A stretch of 64,000 nucleotides of DNA from Pseudomonas sp. 30_B (GTDB lineage Bacteria; Pseudomonadota; Gammaproteobacteria; Pseudomonadales; Pseudomonadaceae): the NCBI RefSeq assembly GCF_017491605.1, contig NZ_JAFGYY010000016.1:62001-126000 (forward strand), written 5' to 3'. Positions 24,329-32,030 of this stretch are shown piece after piece. A model generated the notes under the pieces. That model had not been told where the DNA came from. It searched no databases and saw only the letters and a program-made list of their open reading frames with translations. Each line of letters opens with the position of its first letter. The first letter of the stretch is position 1. A program made the position numbers and the translations under genes.

Positions 24329-25822
24329 TTAGAGTTTGATCCAGGTGGCTTTCAGTTCAGTGTACTTGTCGAACGCGTGCAGCGACTTGTCGCGGCCGTT
24401 GCCGGACTGCTTGAAGCCACCGAACGGCGCGGTCATGTCGCCGCCGTCGTACTGGTTCACCCACACGCTGCCGGCGCGCAGCGCCTTGGCGGTCAGGTGG
24501 GCCTTGGACAGGTCGCTGGTCCACACCGCGGCGGCCAGGCCGTACGGGGTGTCGTTGGCAATGCGCACGGCTTCTTCGGCATCGCTGAACTCGATGACCG
24601 ACAGTACCGGGCCGAAGATTTCTTCACGGGCGATGCGCATGGCATTGGTCACGCCGTCGAAGATGGTCGGCTCGACGTAGGTGCCGCCGGTCTCTTCCAG
24701 GGTGCGCTTGCCGCCGGCCACCAGCTTGGCGCCGTCGTCGTGGCCCGCCTGGATGTAGCTCAGCACGTTGTTCATCTGGGTGGTGTCGACCAGCGCACCG
24801 ACGTTGGTTTCCGGATCCAGCGGGTTGCCCGGCTTCCAGGCCTTGATGGCTTCGACCACCAGCGGCACGAACTCGGCCTTGATCGACTTCTCCACCAGCA
24901 GGCGCGAGCCAGCGGTGCAGACTTCGCCCTGGTTGAAGGCGATGGCGCTGGCGGCGGCTTCGGCAGCGGCTTTCAGGTCCGGCGCGTCAGCGAAGACGAT
25001 GTTCGGGCTCTTGCCACCGGCTTCCAGCCAGACGCGCTTCATGTTGGATTCGCCGGCGTAGACCATCAGCTGCTTGGCGATCTTGGTCGAACCGGTGAAC
25101 ACCAGGGTATCGACGTCCATGTGCAGGGCCAGGGCCTTGCCCACGGTGTGGCCGAAGCCCGGCAGGACGTTGAACACGCCTTTCGGGATACCGGCCTCGA
25201 TGGCCAGTTGGGCGATGCGGATACCGGTCAGCGGGGACTTCTCGGACGGCTTCAAGATCACCGAGTTACCGGTGGACAGCGCCGGGCCGAGTTTCCAGCA
25301 GGTCATCAGCAGGGGGAAGTTCCACGGCACGATGGCGGCGACGACGCCGACCGGCTCGCGGGTGACCAGGCCCAGTTCGTTGTGCGGAGTGGCGGCGACT
25401 TCGTCGTAGATCTTGTCGATCGCTTCACCGCTCCAGCGCAGGCTGTTGGCGGCGCTGTTCACGTCGATGCTCAGCGAGTCGCTGATCGGCTTGCCCATGT
25501 CCAGGGTTTCCAGCAGGGCCAGCTCGTGGGCGTTCGCCAGCAGCAGCTCGGAGAAGCGGATCATCACTTTCTTGCGCTGGGCCGGGGCCAGGCGCGACCA
25601 CACGCCGGACTCGAAGGTGGCACGGGCGACCTGCACGGCACGCTCGGCATCGGCGAGGTCGCAACTGGCGACCTTGGCCAGGAAGCGGCCATCCACGGGG
25701 CTGATACAATCGAAGGTGGCGCCGGATACGGCGTCGACGTATTCACCGTTGACGAAGGCGCGGCCTTCGATCTTCAGATCCTTGGCGCGAGCTTCCCAAT
25801 CGGCGCGAGTGAGGGTACCCAT
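24329..25822 (-). CDS. kauB: Aldehyde dehydrogenase KauB (4-guanidinobutyraldehyde / aminoaldehyde dehydrogenase)
   Basis: This cytoplasmic NAD(P)-dependent enzyme oxidises aldehydes from arginine, agmatine, putrescine and polyamine breakdown. It has 497 residues, as expected for the family. The catalytic set is complete: Asn168 (VPWNFPL), Glu267 (LEAGGKSPNIVF), Cys302 (NQGEVCTAGSR) and the NAD-binding GSTKIAK. The gene is assigned by similarity to P. aeruginosa KauB and by position two genes from the pauB4-like oxidase. Its start is ATG 25822. In PAO1 I expect the aminotransferase gabT2 next to it; it is absent here. Confidence 0.93.
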   Translation of the reverse strand: MGTLTRADWEARAKDLKIEGRAFVNGEYVDAVSGATFDCISPVDGRFLAKVASCDLADAERAVQVARATFESGVWSRLAPAQRKKVMIRFSELLLANAHELALLETLDMGKPISDSLSIDVNSAANSLRWSGEAIDKIYDEVAATPHNELGLVTREPVGVVAAIVPWNFPLLMTCWKLGPALSTGNSVILKPSEKSPLTGIRIAQLAIEAGIPKGVFNVLPGFGHTVGKALALHMDVDTLVFTGSTKIAKQLMVYAGESNMKRVWLEAGGKSPNIVFADAPDLKAAAEAAASAIAFNQGEVCTAGSRLLVEKSIKAEFVPLVVEAIKAWKPGNPLDPETNVGALVDTTQMNNVLSYIQAGHDDGAKLVAGGKRTLEETGGTYVEPTIFDGVTNAMRIAREEIFGPVLSVIEFSDAEEAVRIANDTPYGLAAAVWTSDLSKAHLTAKALRAGSVWVNQYDGGDMTAPFGGFKQSGNGRDKSLHAFDKYTELKATWIKL

Positions 25823-26125
25823 GACAACGTGTCCTCTTATTAATGTACTTATCTAAGGTCCAGGCGCCCGGTGCGGGCGCGCTGTCAAATATTCCGCAAG
25901 GTGGAGCAAATGCATGCTGTCCGCCACCCTAAACCGGAGGGCGGTAATTTTCAATATTTTTTACACTAGACGGCAAAACAGCCTTGTCACGTTCGTTTTA
26001 TTAAACATAGACTCCCCCTGATCGGTGCCCGAAGCTCATCCGCAGCCAGCGCCGAACGAAATATCCAACGGCGCCCCGCGTGCAGGCGCCCCGCTCGCCA
26101 ACAACACACAAGAATCGAGACCGTC
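25823..26125. promoter_or_regulatory. Divergent control region kauB / cupin gene
   Basis: A gene-free 303-base gap. The centre (about 25945-26010) is clearly more AT-rich than the surroundings, with runs such as TTTTCAATATTTTTTACACT and TTTATTAAAC. It probably carries the kauB promoter and any PauR operator. I could not place individual boxes with confidence. Confidence 0.45.
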
Positions 26126-26488
26126 ATGAAAGTCGATCAGATCGTCGATTTCGCCCAGGCCACCACCGCCCCGGAACACTACCGCCCCGCCCCGGACCGC
26201 ATCATCAAGGGCGACCCGGCGCAGAACGTGCGCAACCACTACGCCAGCCCCTGCGGCCAGTTCAACGTGGGTATCTGGGAAGGCGAGCCGGGCCACTGGA
26301 ACGTCAGCTACACCGAGCACGAATACTGCGAGATTCTCCAGGGCGTGTCGGTGATCCGCGATGCCGACGGCGGCGCCAAGACCGTGCGCGTGGGCGACCG
26401 CTTCGTGATCCCGGCCGGCTTCAGCGGCACCTGGGAGGTGCTGGAGCCCTGCCGCAAGGTCTATGTGATCTTCGAGCAGAAGGCCTGA
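26126..26488 (+). CDS. Cupin domain protein (EutQ/ureidoglycine-like cupin, DUF861)
   Basis: The protein is a single-domain cupin of 120 residues. The two cupin motifs are visible as WNVSYTEHEYCEILQGVSVI and VGDRFVIPAGFSGTWEVLEP. The DUF861 group often lacks a full metal site, and here the first motif has only one His and two Glu. No function is known. It lies divergent from kauB, as does the corresponding P. aeruginosa gene (from memory), so a link with amine catabolism is possible. The start is ATG 26126; a terminator follows at 26502. Confidence 0.85.
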   Translation: MKVDQIVDFAQATTAPEHYRPAPDRIIKGDPAQNVRNHYASPCGQFNVGIWEGEPGHWNVSYTEHEYCEILQGVSVIRDADGGAKTVRVGDRFVIPAGFSGTWEVLEPCRKVYVIFEQKA

Positions 26489-26501
26489 TCGGCCCGATGT
26501 G

Positions 26502-26530
26502 AAAAAGCCCGCCAATCGGCGGGCTTTTTT
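26502..26530 (+). terminator. Intrinsic terminator after the cupin gene
   Basis: AAAAAGCCCGCC AATC GGCGGGCTTTTTT is a perfect hairpin with a T run, 14 bases past the stop codon. Confidence 0.9.
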
Positions 26531-26565
26531 GTGCCCGCAGCGGTGCGGGGCAAACAGCGGGCAAG

Positions 26566-26595
26566 AAAAAACCCGCCACGAGGGGCGGGTTTCTT
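26566..26595 (-). terminator. rpmG: Intrinsic terminator after rpmG
   Basis: On the minus strand AAACCCGCCCC and a matching GGCGGGTTTTTT arm enclose TCGT. It lies about 20 bases beyond the rpmG stop codon. Confidence 0.85.
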
Positions 26596-26613
26596 CACAA
26601 GGGCGAAGATCAA

Positions 26614-26769
26614 TTACTTGATCTTGGCTTCCTTGTAGATTACGTGCTTGCGAACAACCGGATCGTATTTCTTGATCTCGATTTTCTCAGGCTTGGTACG
26701 CTTGTTCTTGTCGGTGGTGTAGAAGTGGCCGGTACCGGCGCTGGACACCAGACGGATCAGTTCGCGCAT
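26614..26769 (-). CDS. rpmG: 50S ribosomal protein L33
   Basis: The protein has 51 residues, beginning MRELIRLVSSAGTGHFYTTD and ending VIYKEAKIK, the usual length of bacterial L33. It lacks the Cys pairs of the zinc-binding L33 type, so it is the zinc-independent form. It sits at the large-subunit E site. The start is ATG 26769. It follows rpmB by 11 bases in the conserved rpmB-rpmG order and is closed by a terminator. Confidence 0.97.
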   Translation of the reverse strand: MRELIRLVSSAGTGHFYTTDKNKRTKPEKIEIKKYDPVVRKHVIYKEAKIK

Positions 26770-26780
26770 GACGGTGCTCC

Positions 26781-27017
26781 TTAGAATTTTTCGCCGCGGG
26801 CGCGCAGGTCGTTCAGAACGGCCTCGATGCCACGCTTGTCGATGATACGCATGCCTTTGGCGGAAACGCGCAGACGCACGAAGCGCTTCTCGGATTCAAC
26901 CCAGAAACGGTGGTGCTGCAGGTTCGGCAGGAAACGGCGGCGGGTTTTGTTGTGTGCGTGGGAAATGTTGTTCCCGGTAACCGGACCCTTACCGGTCACT
27001 TGGCAAACTCTCGACAT
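26781..27017 (-). CDS. rpmB: 50S ribosomal protein L28
   Basis: The protein has 78 residues: MSRVCQVTGKGPVTGNNISH at the N-terminus, then NKTRRRFLPNLQHHRFW, and RLRVSAKGMRIIDKRGIEAVL near the end, all typical of L28. It is the first gene of the rpmB-rpmG operon. A good minus-strand promoter is visible about 150 bases upstream (27165-27194). Confidence 0.97.
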   Translation of the reverse strand: MSRVCQVTGKGPVTGNNISHAHNKTRRRFLPNLQHHRFWVESEKRFVRLRVSAKGMRIIDKRGIEAVLNDLRARGEKF

Positions 27018-27382
27018 GGCTCAGCCCTCTGTAAACCACATGCCAAACCCGGCATGGGTTGGCTGCTTAACTCAATTGGATTCTCAGTTTCACCGGGGTC
27101 TTAACTGCCGCTTCGCCGCGATCGGGTCGCAGGATCAGAGCAGGGCCCCAGAAAAGAGCGCAGCTTTATATCAGAAAGTCACTTTGCGCTGCAAGGGAAA
27201 GCATGACTCGGAAAACCTGACGCCAGCCCCCGTGGGGCGTGGCACCCGTGCCGTTCGTCGCCTGTCATCGTTGTGACAGCCGGCGGCTTGGTCTAGGGTA
27301 GCTCCTTCGAGGCTGCCAACAGCCTTGCATGACCTGCCCAGCCTCGCGGATGGGCATCTTGCCAGCTCACACGGAGTCCGTC
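27018..27382. other. Intergenic region rpmB / dppA-like gene
   Basis: A 365-base gap between divergent genes. It contains the rpmB promoter at 27165-27194. No conserved open frame was found; frames running through it on the plus strand have no family features. Confidence 0.5.
27165..27194 (-). promoter_or_regulatory. rpmB: Sigma70-type promoter of rpmB-rpmG
   Basis: On the minus strand TTGCAG (27189-27194) and TATAAA (27165-27170) are separated by 18 bases. This leaves a leader of about 140 bases before the rpmB ATG, long enough for ribosomal-protein gene control, though no specific site is recognised. Confidence 0.6.
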
Positions 27383-28954
27383 ATGCGTCTCGCCCTTCTC
27401 GCCCTCCTTCTTTCCCCCGCCCTCGCCAGCGCCGCCTCGCTGAGCGTGTGCACCGAAGCCAGTCCCGAAGGTTTCGACGTGGTCCAGTACAACTCGCTGA
27501 CCACCACCAACGCCTCGGCCGACGTGCTGATGAACCGCCTGGTGGACTTTGACGCCCACCGTGGCGAACTGGTGCCGAGCCTCGCCGAGCGCTGGACGGT
27601 CTCCGCCGACGGCCTGACTTACGACTTCCAGCTGCGCGAAGCGGTGAAGTTCCACCACACCGACTACTTCAAGCCCAGCCGCGCACTCGACGCCGACGAC
27701 GTGGTGTTCAGCTTCCAGCGCATGCTCGACCCCGCGCAGCCCTGGCACAAGGTGGCGCAGAGCGGCTTCCCCCACGCCCAGTCGATGCAGCTGCCAAGCC
27801 TGGTCAAGGCCGTGGAGAAGGTCGACGCCCACCACGTGCGCTTCCGCCTGAACCATCCCGACGCCACCTTCCTGCCGATGCTGAGCATGGGCTTCGCCTC
27901 CATCTATTCCGCCGAGTACGCCGACCAGCTGATGAAGGCCGGCACCCCGGAGAAGCTCAACGCCCAGCCGATCGGCACCGGCCCCTTCGTCTTCAAGCGC
28001 TTCCAGAAGGACGCCGTGGTGCGCTACGCAGCCAACGCCGAGTACTTCGGCGGCAAGCCGGCTGTGGATAACCTGGTGTTCGCCATCACTCCGGACGCCG
28101 CCGTGCGCATCCAGAAGCTCAAGCAGGGCGAATGCCAGATCGCCCTGTCGCCCAAGCCGGTGGACGTGGAAGCCGCGGCGAAGAATGCCGACCTGAAGAT
28201 CGAGCAGACCCCGGCCTTCATGACCGCCTTCGTCGGCATCAACAGCCAGCACGCACCGCTGGACAACCCCAAGGTGCGCCAGGCGATCAACCTGGCCTTC
28301 GACAAGCGCAGCTACCTGCAGGCGGTCTTCGCCGGCAGCGCGACCGAAGCCGACGGCGTCTACCCGCCGAACACCTGGAGCTATGCCAAGGACATCCCCG
28401 GCTACCCGCACGACCCGGCCAAAGCCCGTGCGCTGCTGGCCGAGGCCGGGCTGAAGGACGGTTTCAAGACCACCATCTGGACCCGCCCCTCCGGCAGCCT
28501 GCTCAACCCCAACCCCAGCACCGGCGCGCAGTTGCTGCAGTCGGACCTGGCGAAGGTCGGCATCCAGGCAGAGATTCGCGTCATCGAATGGGGCGAGCTG
28601 ATCCGCCGTGCCAAGGCCGGCGAGCATGACCTGCTGTTCATGGGCTGGGCCGGCGACAATGGCGACCCGGACAACTTCCTCACTCCGCAATTCTCCTGCG
28701 CCAGCGTCAAGTCCGGACTCAACTTCGCCCGCTACTGCGACGAGAAACTGGACGGCCTGATCAGCCAGGGCAAGGCAGTGGCCGACCAGGCCAAGCGCAG
28801 CGAGCTGTATCACCAGGCGCAGCAGATCATCCACGAGCAGGCGCTGTGGCTGCCGCTAGCCCACCCGACCGCCTCGGCCATCACCCGCAAGGACGTGAAG
28901 GGCTATGCGGTGAGCCCGTTCGGCCGCCAGGACTACTCCAAGGTGCAGCTCTGA
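27383..28954 (+). CDS. Periplasmic peptide-binding protein (DppA family, ABC transporter)
   Basis: A solute-binding protein of the SBP_bac_5 family, 523 residues. The signal peptide is MRLALLALLLSPALASA. Family segments include LAERWTVSADGLTYDFQLRE, KFHHTDYF, LDADDVVFSFQRMLDP and AHPTASAITRKDVKGYAVSP. In P. aeruginosa several DppA paralogs deliver di- and tripeptides to one DppBCDF permease, and a stand-alone paralog (DppA5, from memory) sits at this position. The start is ATG 27383; an in-frame ATG at 27329 would spoil the signal peptide. No permease gene is adjacent, which fits a paralog sharing a permease encoded elsewhere. Confidence 0.9.
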   Translation: MRLALLALLLSPALASAASLSVCTEASPEGFDVVQYNSLTTTNASADVLMNRLVDFDAHRGELVPSLAERWTVSADGLTYDFQLREAVKFHHTDYFKPSRALDADDVVFSFQRMLDPAQPWHKVAQSGFPHAQSMQLPSLVKAVEKVDAHHVRFRLNHPDATFLPMLSMGFASIYSAEYADQLMKAGTPEKLNAQPIGTGPFVFKRFQKDAVVRYAANAEYFGGKPAVDNLVFAITPDAAVRIQKLKQGECQIALSPKPVDVEAAAKNADLKIEQTPAFMTAFVGINSQHAPLDNPKVRQAINLAFDKRSYLQAVFAGSATEADGVYPPNTWSYAKDIPGYPHDPAKARALLAEAGLKDGFKTTIWTRPSGSLLNPNPSTGAQLLQSDLAKVGIQAEIRVIEWGELIRRAKAGEHDLLFMGWAGDNGDPDNFLTPQFSCASVKSGLNFARYCDEKLDGLISQGKAVADQAKRSELYHQAQQIIHEQALWLPLAHPTASAITRKDVKGYAVSPFGRQDYSKVQL

Positions 28955-29532
28955 GCGGCGAACTGCTTGAAAGACTGCTGCCGGAGTTCCAGTTCTCCGA
29001 GCGGCACTCGCTGACCATGCGGGCTTCGCCCGGACAGGTGCTGGACGCCGTGAGCCAGCTCACCGCCGAGCACGACCCGCTGGTACAGCGTTTCCTGCAG
29101 ATCCGCGAGGCGCCGGCGCGGGTCGCGCTGCGCCTGGGGCTGCGTAATGCGCTGGCGGATCGCCCGCGTTTCGGCCTGCATGAGTTCACCCTGCTGGGTC
29201 GCCACGCCGACCAGGAAATCGCCTACGGGCTGGTCGGGCGCTTCTGGCGCAGCGATTTAGGCCTGCGCCCGTGTGCCGACGGCGAAGACTTCCGACGCTT
29301 CGCCGAGCCCGGCACGGCCAGGCTGATGCTGCACTTCTCCTGCGAGCCAGCCGACCGGGACGGCTATACCCAGGTTCGAACGGAAACCCGCGTGCACTGC
29401 CCGGACCGCAGCAGCCGCCTGCTGTTCACCCCCTACTGGCTGGCCATCCGCCCGGTCAGCGGCTTGATCCGCCGGCGCCTGCTGCGCGACATCCAGCGGC
29501 GCGTCTCAGAGCATCCCCAGCTCAGCCATTGA
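28951..29532 (+). CDS. Conserved hypothetical protein, DUF2867/SRPBCC-like
   Basis: About 193 residues, of a family I cannot name with certainty. The pattern ERHSLTMRASPGQVLDAVSQ followed by HEFTLLGRHADQEIAYGLVG and, near the end, LLFTPYWLAIRPVSGLIRR resembles small SRPBCC-like or DUF2867 proteins. No ATG or GTG lies where the domain begins. The choices are CTG 28951, which overlaps the dppA-like stop codon and has AAGGTG upstream, or ATG 29017, which would cut off the first strand. The CTG is used here tentatively. The 3' end overlaps the 3' end of radC by 27 bases. Translation may be coupled to the upstream gene. Confidence 0.65.
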   Translation: MSGELLERLLPEFQFSERHSLTMRASPGQVLDAVSQLTAEHDPLVQRFLQIREAPARVALRLGLRNALADRPRFGLHEFTLLGRHADQEIAYGLVGRFWRSDLGLRPCADGEDFRRFAEPGTARLMLHFSCEPADRDGYTQVRTETRVHCPDRSSRLLFTPYWLAIRPVSGLIRRRLLRDIQRRVSEHPQLSH

Positions 29533-30180
29533 TTGCGGCTCGCCATCGCCGACGATGAAGTGATCGAGCACGCGCACGTCGATCAGCGCCAGCGCATCGA
29601 TGATGCGCCGGGTCAGCAGGCGGTCGGACTGGCTCGGCTCGGCGATCCCCGAGGGATGGTTGTGCGTGAGGATCAGTGCCGCGGCATTGTGCGCCAGCGC
29701 GCGCTTGACGATCTGCCGGGGATAGACGCTGGCGCTGTCGATGGAGCCGTGGAACAGCACCTCGAAGCTCAGCACCCGGTGCCGGTTGTCCATGAACAGG
29801 CAGGCGAACACCTCGTGGGGCTCGTGGCGCAGCCGTGCCTTGAGGAAGTCACGGACCGCCTGCGGGCTTTCCAGCGCCGAGTCGCGGCTCAGCTGCTCGG
29901 CGAGGTGGCGCCGGGCAATCTCCAGCACGGCCTGCAACTGCACGAACTTGGCGACCCCCAGGCCCAGGTGGCTGCAGAAGGATTCCAGGTCGGCCTCCAG
30001 CAGTGCACGCAGGCTGCCGAATTCGCCCAGCAGCCGCCGCGCCAGATCGACCGCGCTGCAACCGGCCACACCGGTGCGCAGGAAGATGGCCAGCAGTTCG
30101 GCGTCGCTCAGGCTTGCCGCACCTCGTTCGAGGAGTTTTTCCCGCGGGCGCTCCGCCGCGGGCCAATCACGAATGCTCAC
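29506..30180 (-). CDS. radC: RadC family JAB/MPN+ domain protein
   Basis: The protein has 224 residues. An N-terminal helix-hairpin-helix-like region (about 1-100: LSDAELLAIFLRTGVAG, FCSHLGLGVAKFVQLQAVLE) is followed by a JAB domain with the metal motif LTHNHPSGIAEPSQSD. The original link to DNA repair in E. coli was withdrawn, and the molecular role of chromosomal RadC remains unclear. The start is ATG 30180. It is divergent from coaBC across 141 bases, a conserved arrangement in gammaproteobacteria. Confidence 0.94.
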   Translation of the reverse strand: MSIRDWPAAERPREKLLERGAASLSDAELLAIFLRTGVAGCSAVDLARRLLGEFGSLRALLEADLESFCSHLGLGVAKFVQLQAVLEIARRHLAEQLSRDSALESPQAVRDFLKARLRHEPHEVFACLFMDNRHRVLSFEVLFHGSIDSASVYPRQIVKRALAHNAAALILTHNHPSGIAEPSQSDRLLTRRIIDALALIDVRVLDHFIVGDGEPQSMAELGML

Positions 30181-30321
30181 AGGACCTCCCAGTCACGCGG
30201 GCCCGCTGTTCCCCTGCGGGCGCTGTGCTATCTTAGCCCCCTCGCTTCGCGCAGCCGGGGGCCTGGGGAGGCGTCGCCGGCTTCAGCGCGCGTCATCCAT
30301 TTCCGTAAATCAAGGCGACCT

Positions 30322-31530
30322 ATGCAGCGGCTCTATCGTAAACGCATCGTCCTGGGCGTCGGCGGCGGCATCGCTGCCTATAAGAGCGCCGAACTGGTTC
30401 GCCGCCTGCGCGACCAGGGCGCCGAGGTGCGTGTCGTGATGACCCAGGGCGGCCGCGAGTTCATCACCCCGCTCACTCTTCAGGCGCTGTCCGGCCATCC
30501 GGTGCACCTGGACCTGCTCGACCCCGCTGCCGAAGCGGCCATGGGCCACATCGAGCTGGCCCGCTGGGCCGACCTGGTACTGATCGCCCCCGCCACCGCC
30601 GACCTGATGGCGCGCCTGGCCCAGGGCATCGCCAACGACCTGCTGACCACCCTGGTGCTCGCCACCGATGCGCAGATCGCCCTCGCCCCGGCCATGAACC
30701 AGGCCATGTGGCGCGACCCGGCCACCCAGGTCAACGCCGAACTGCTGCGCTCGCGCGGCCTGCACTTCTTCGGCCCCGCCGCCGGCAGCCAGGCCTGTGG
30801 CGATGTCGGCCCCGGCCGCATGCTGGAAGCCGAAGAGCTGGCGCAACGCGCCGCCGACTGCTTCGAGTTCAAGGACCTGACCGGCCAGCACGTGCTGATC
30901 ACCGCAGGCCCGACCCAGGAAAACATCGACCCGGTGCGCTACATCACCAACCACAGCTCCGGCAAGATGGGCTTCGCCCTGGCCGAGGCGGCCGCCGAAG
31001 CCGGTGCGCGCGTCACCTTGGTGACCGGCCCGGTGCACCTGCCCACGCCCGACCGGGTCAACCGCGTCGACGTGGTCAGCGCCCGCGACATGCTCGCCGC
31101 CTGCGAAGCCGCGATGCCGGCGGATATCCTGATCGCCGCCGCCGCCGTGGCCGACTACCGCCCGGAAGTGGTCGCCTCGCAGAAGCTCAAGAAAGACCCC
31201 ACCAAAGGCGACGGCCTGCTGTTGCAGCTGGTGCGCAACCCCGACATCCTCGCCACCCTCGCGCAGCGCAGCGACCGCCCGTTCAGCGTCGGCTTCGCCG
31301 CCGAGACCGAGAACCTGCTCGAATACGCCTCGCGCAAGCTCAAGGACAAGAATCTCGACCTGATCGTGGCCAACGACGTGGCGAACCCGTCGATCGGCTT
31401 CAACAGTGAAGAGAACGCCATCACGGTCATCGACCGCGAGCTGCACGAAACTGCGTTCGCCCAGACCAGCAAGGGCAAGATCGCCCGCCAGTTGATCGCC
31501 TTCATCGCTGACCGCACCAAACGACACTGA
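30322..31530 (+). CDS. coaBC: Bifunctional phosphopantothenoylcysteine decarboxylase / phosphopantothenate-cysteine ligase
   Basis: This enzyme carries out two coenzyme A steps: CTP-dependent coupling of cysteine to phosphopantothenate (CoaB, C-terminal half) and FMN-dependent decarboxylation (CoaC, N-terminal half). It has 402 residues. CoaC motifs are GGGIAAYK, His76 in GHIELARW, PAMNQAMW and Cys159 in QACGDVGPGRM. CoaB begins at about 190, with ITAGPTQENIDPVRYITNHS and SSGKMG. The start is ATG 30322; the open frame to 29533 overlaps radC and is not supported. The dut gene follows after seven bases, so coaBC-dut form an operon. Confidence 0.96.
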   Translation: MQRLYRKRIVLGVGGGIAAYKSAELVRRLRDQGAEVRVVMTQGGREFITPLTLQALSGHPVHLDLLDPAAEAAMGHIELARWADLVLIAPATADLMARLAQGIANDLLTTLVLATDAQIALAPAMNQAMWRDPATQVNAELLRSRGLHFFGPAAGSQACGDVGPGRMLEAEELAQRAADCFEFKDLTGQHVLITAGPTQENIDPVRYITNHSSGKMGFALAEAAAEAGARVTLVTGPVHLPTPDRVNRVDVVSARDMLAACEAAMPADILIAAAAVADYRPEVVASQKLKKDPTKGDGLLLQLVRNPDILATLAQRSDRPFSVGFAAETENLLEYASRKLKDKNLDLIVANDVANPSIGFNSEENAITVIDRELHETAFAQTSKGKIARQLIAFIADRTKRH

Positions 31531-31537
31531 GAACTCA

Positions 31538-31993
31538 ATGCACTCTCTGCAAGCCAAGATCCTCGACTCCCGCCTGGGCAACGAATTCCCGCTGCCGCAG
31601 TACGCCACCCCCGGTTCCGCCGGCCTCGACCTGCGCGCCATGCTCAAGGAGGACCTGCTCCTCGAACCGGGCCAGACCGTGCTGATCCCCACCGGACTGT
31701 CGATCTACATCGCCGATCCGGGCCTGGCCGCGATGATCCTGCCGCGTTCGGGCCTGGGCCATAAGCACGGCATCGTGCTGGGCAACCTGGTCGGCCTGAT
31801 CGACTCGGACTACCAGGGCGAGCTGATGGTCTCCTGCTGGAACCGCGGCCAGACTGCTTTCAACATCGCCGTGGGCGAACGCATCGCTCAACTGGTGCTG
31901 GTGCCAGTGGTGCAGGCGCATTTCGAGCTGGTCGAGTCCTTCGACGAAACCCAGCGCGGCGCCGGCGGCTTCGGACATTCGGGCAGCCACTGA
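31538..31993 (+). CDS. dut: dUTP diphosphatase
   Basis: This enzyme hydrolyses dUTP to dUMP and pyrophosphate, keeping uracil out of DNA and supplying dTMP synthesis. It has 151 residues, the trimeric dUTPase length. All five motifs are present: I ATPGSAGLDLRA, II PRSGLGHKHGI, III GNLVGLIDSDYQGEL, IV GERIAQLVLVP, V RGAGGFGHSG at the flexible C-terminus. It lies seven bases after coaBC and 37 before algC. Confidence 0.97.
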   Translation: MHSLQAKILDSRLGNEFPLPQYATPGSAGLDLRAMLKEDLLLEPGQTVLIPTGLSIYIADPGLAAMILPRSGLGHKHGIVLGNLVGLIDSDYQGELMVSCWNRGQTAFNIAVGERIAQLVLVPVVQAHFELVESFDETQRGAGGFGHSGSH

Positions 31994-32030
31994 TCGCTCA
32001 CTTCAGGATGAATCGCCGAGGAGACGTTGC

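Noticed and set aside
24329..25843. Plus-strand open frame opposite kauB
   Set aside because: KauB on the minus strand has all catalytic residues of an aldehyde dehydrogenase; the opposite frame has none of any family.
26036..26515. Minus-strand open frame opposite the cupin gene
   Set aside because: The plus-strand cupin has both cupin motifs and its own terminator; the minus-strand frame has neither.
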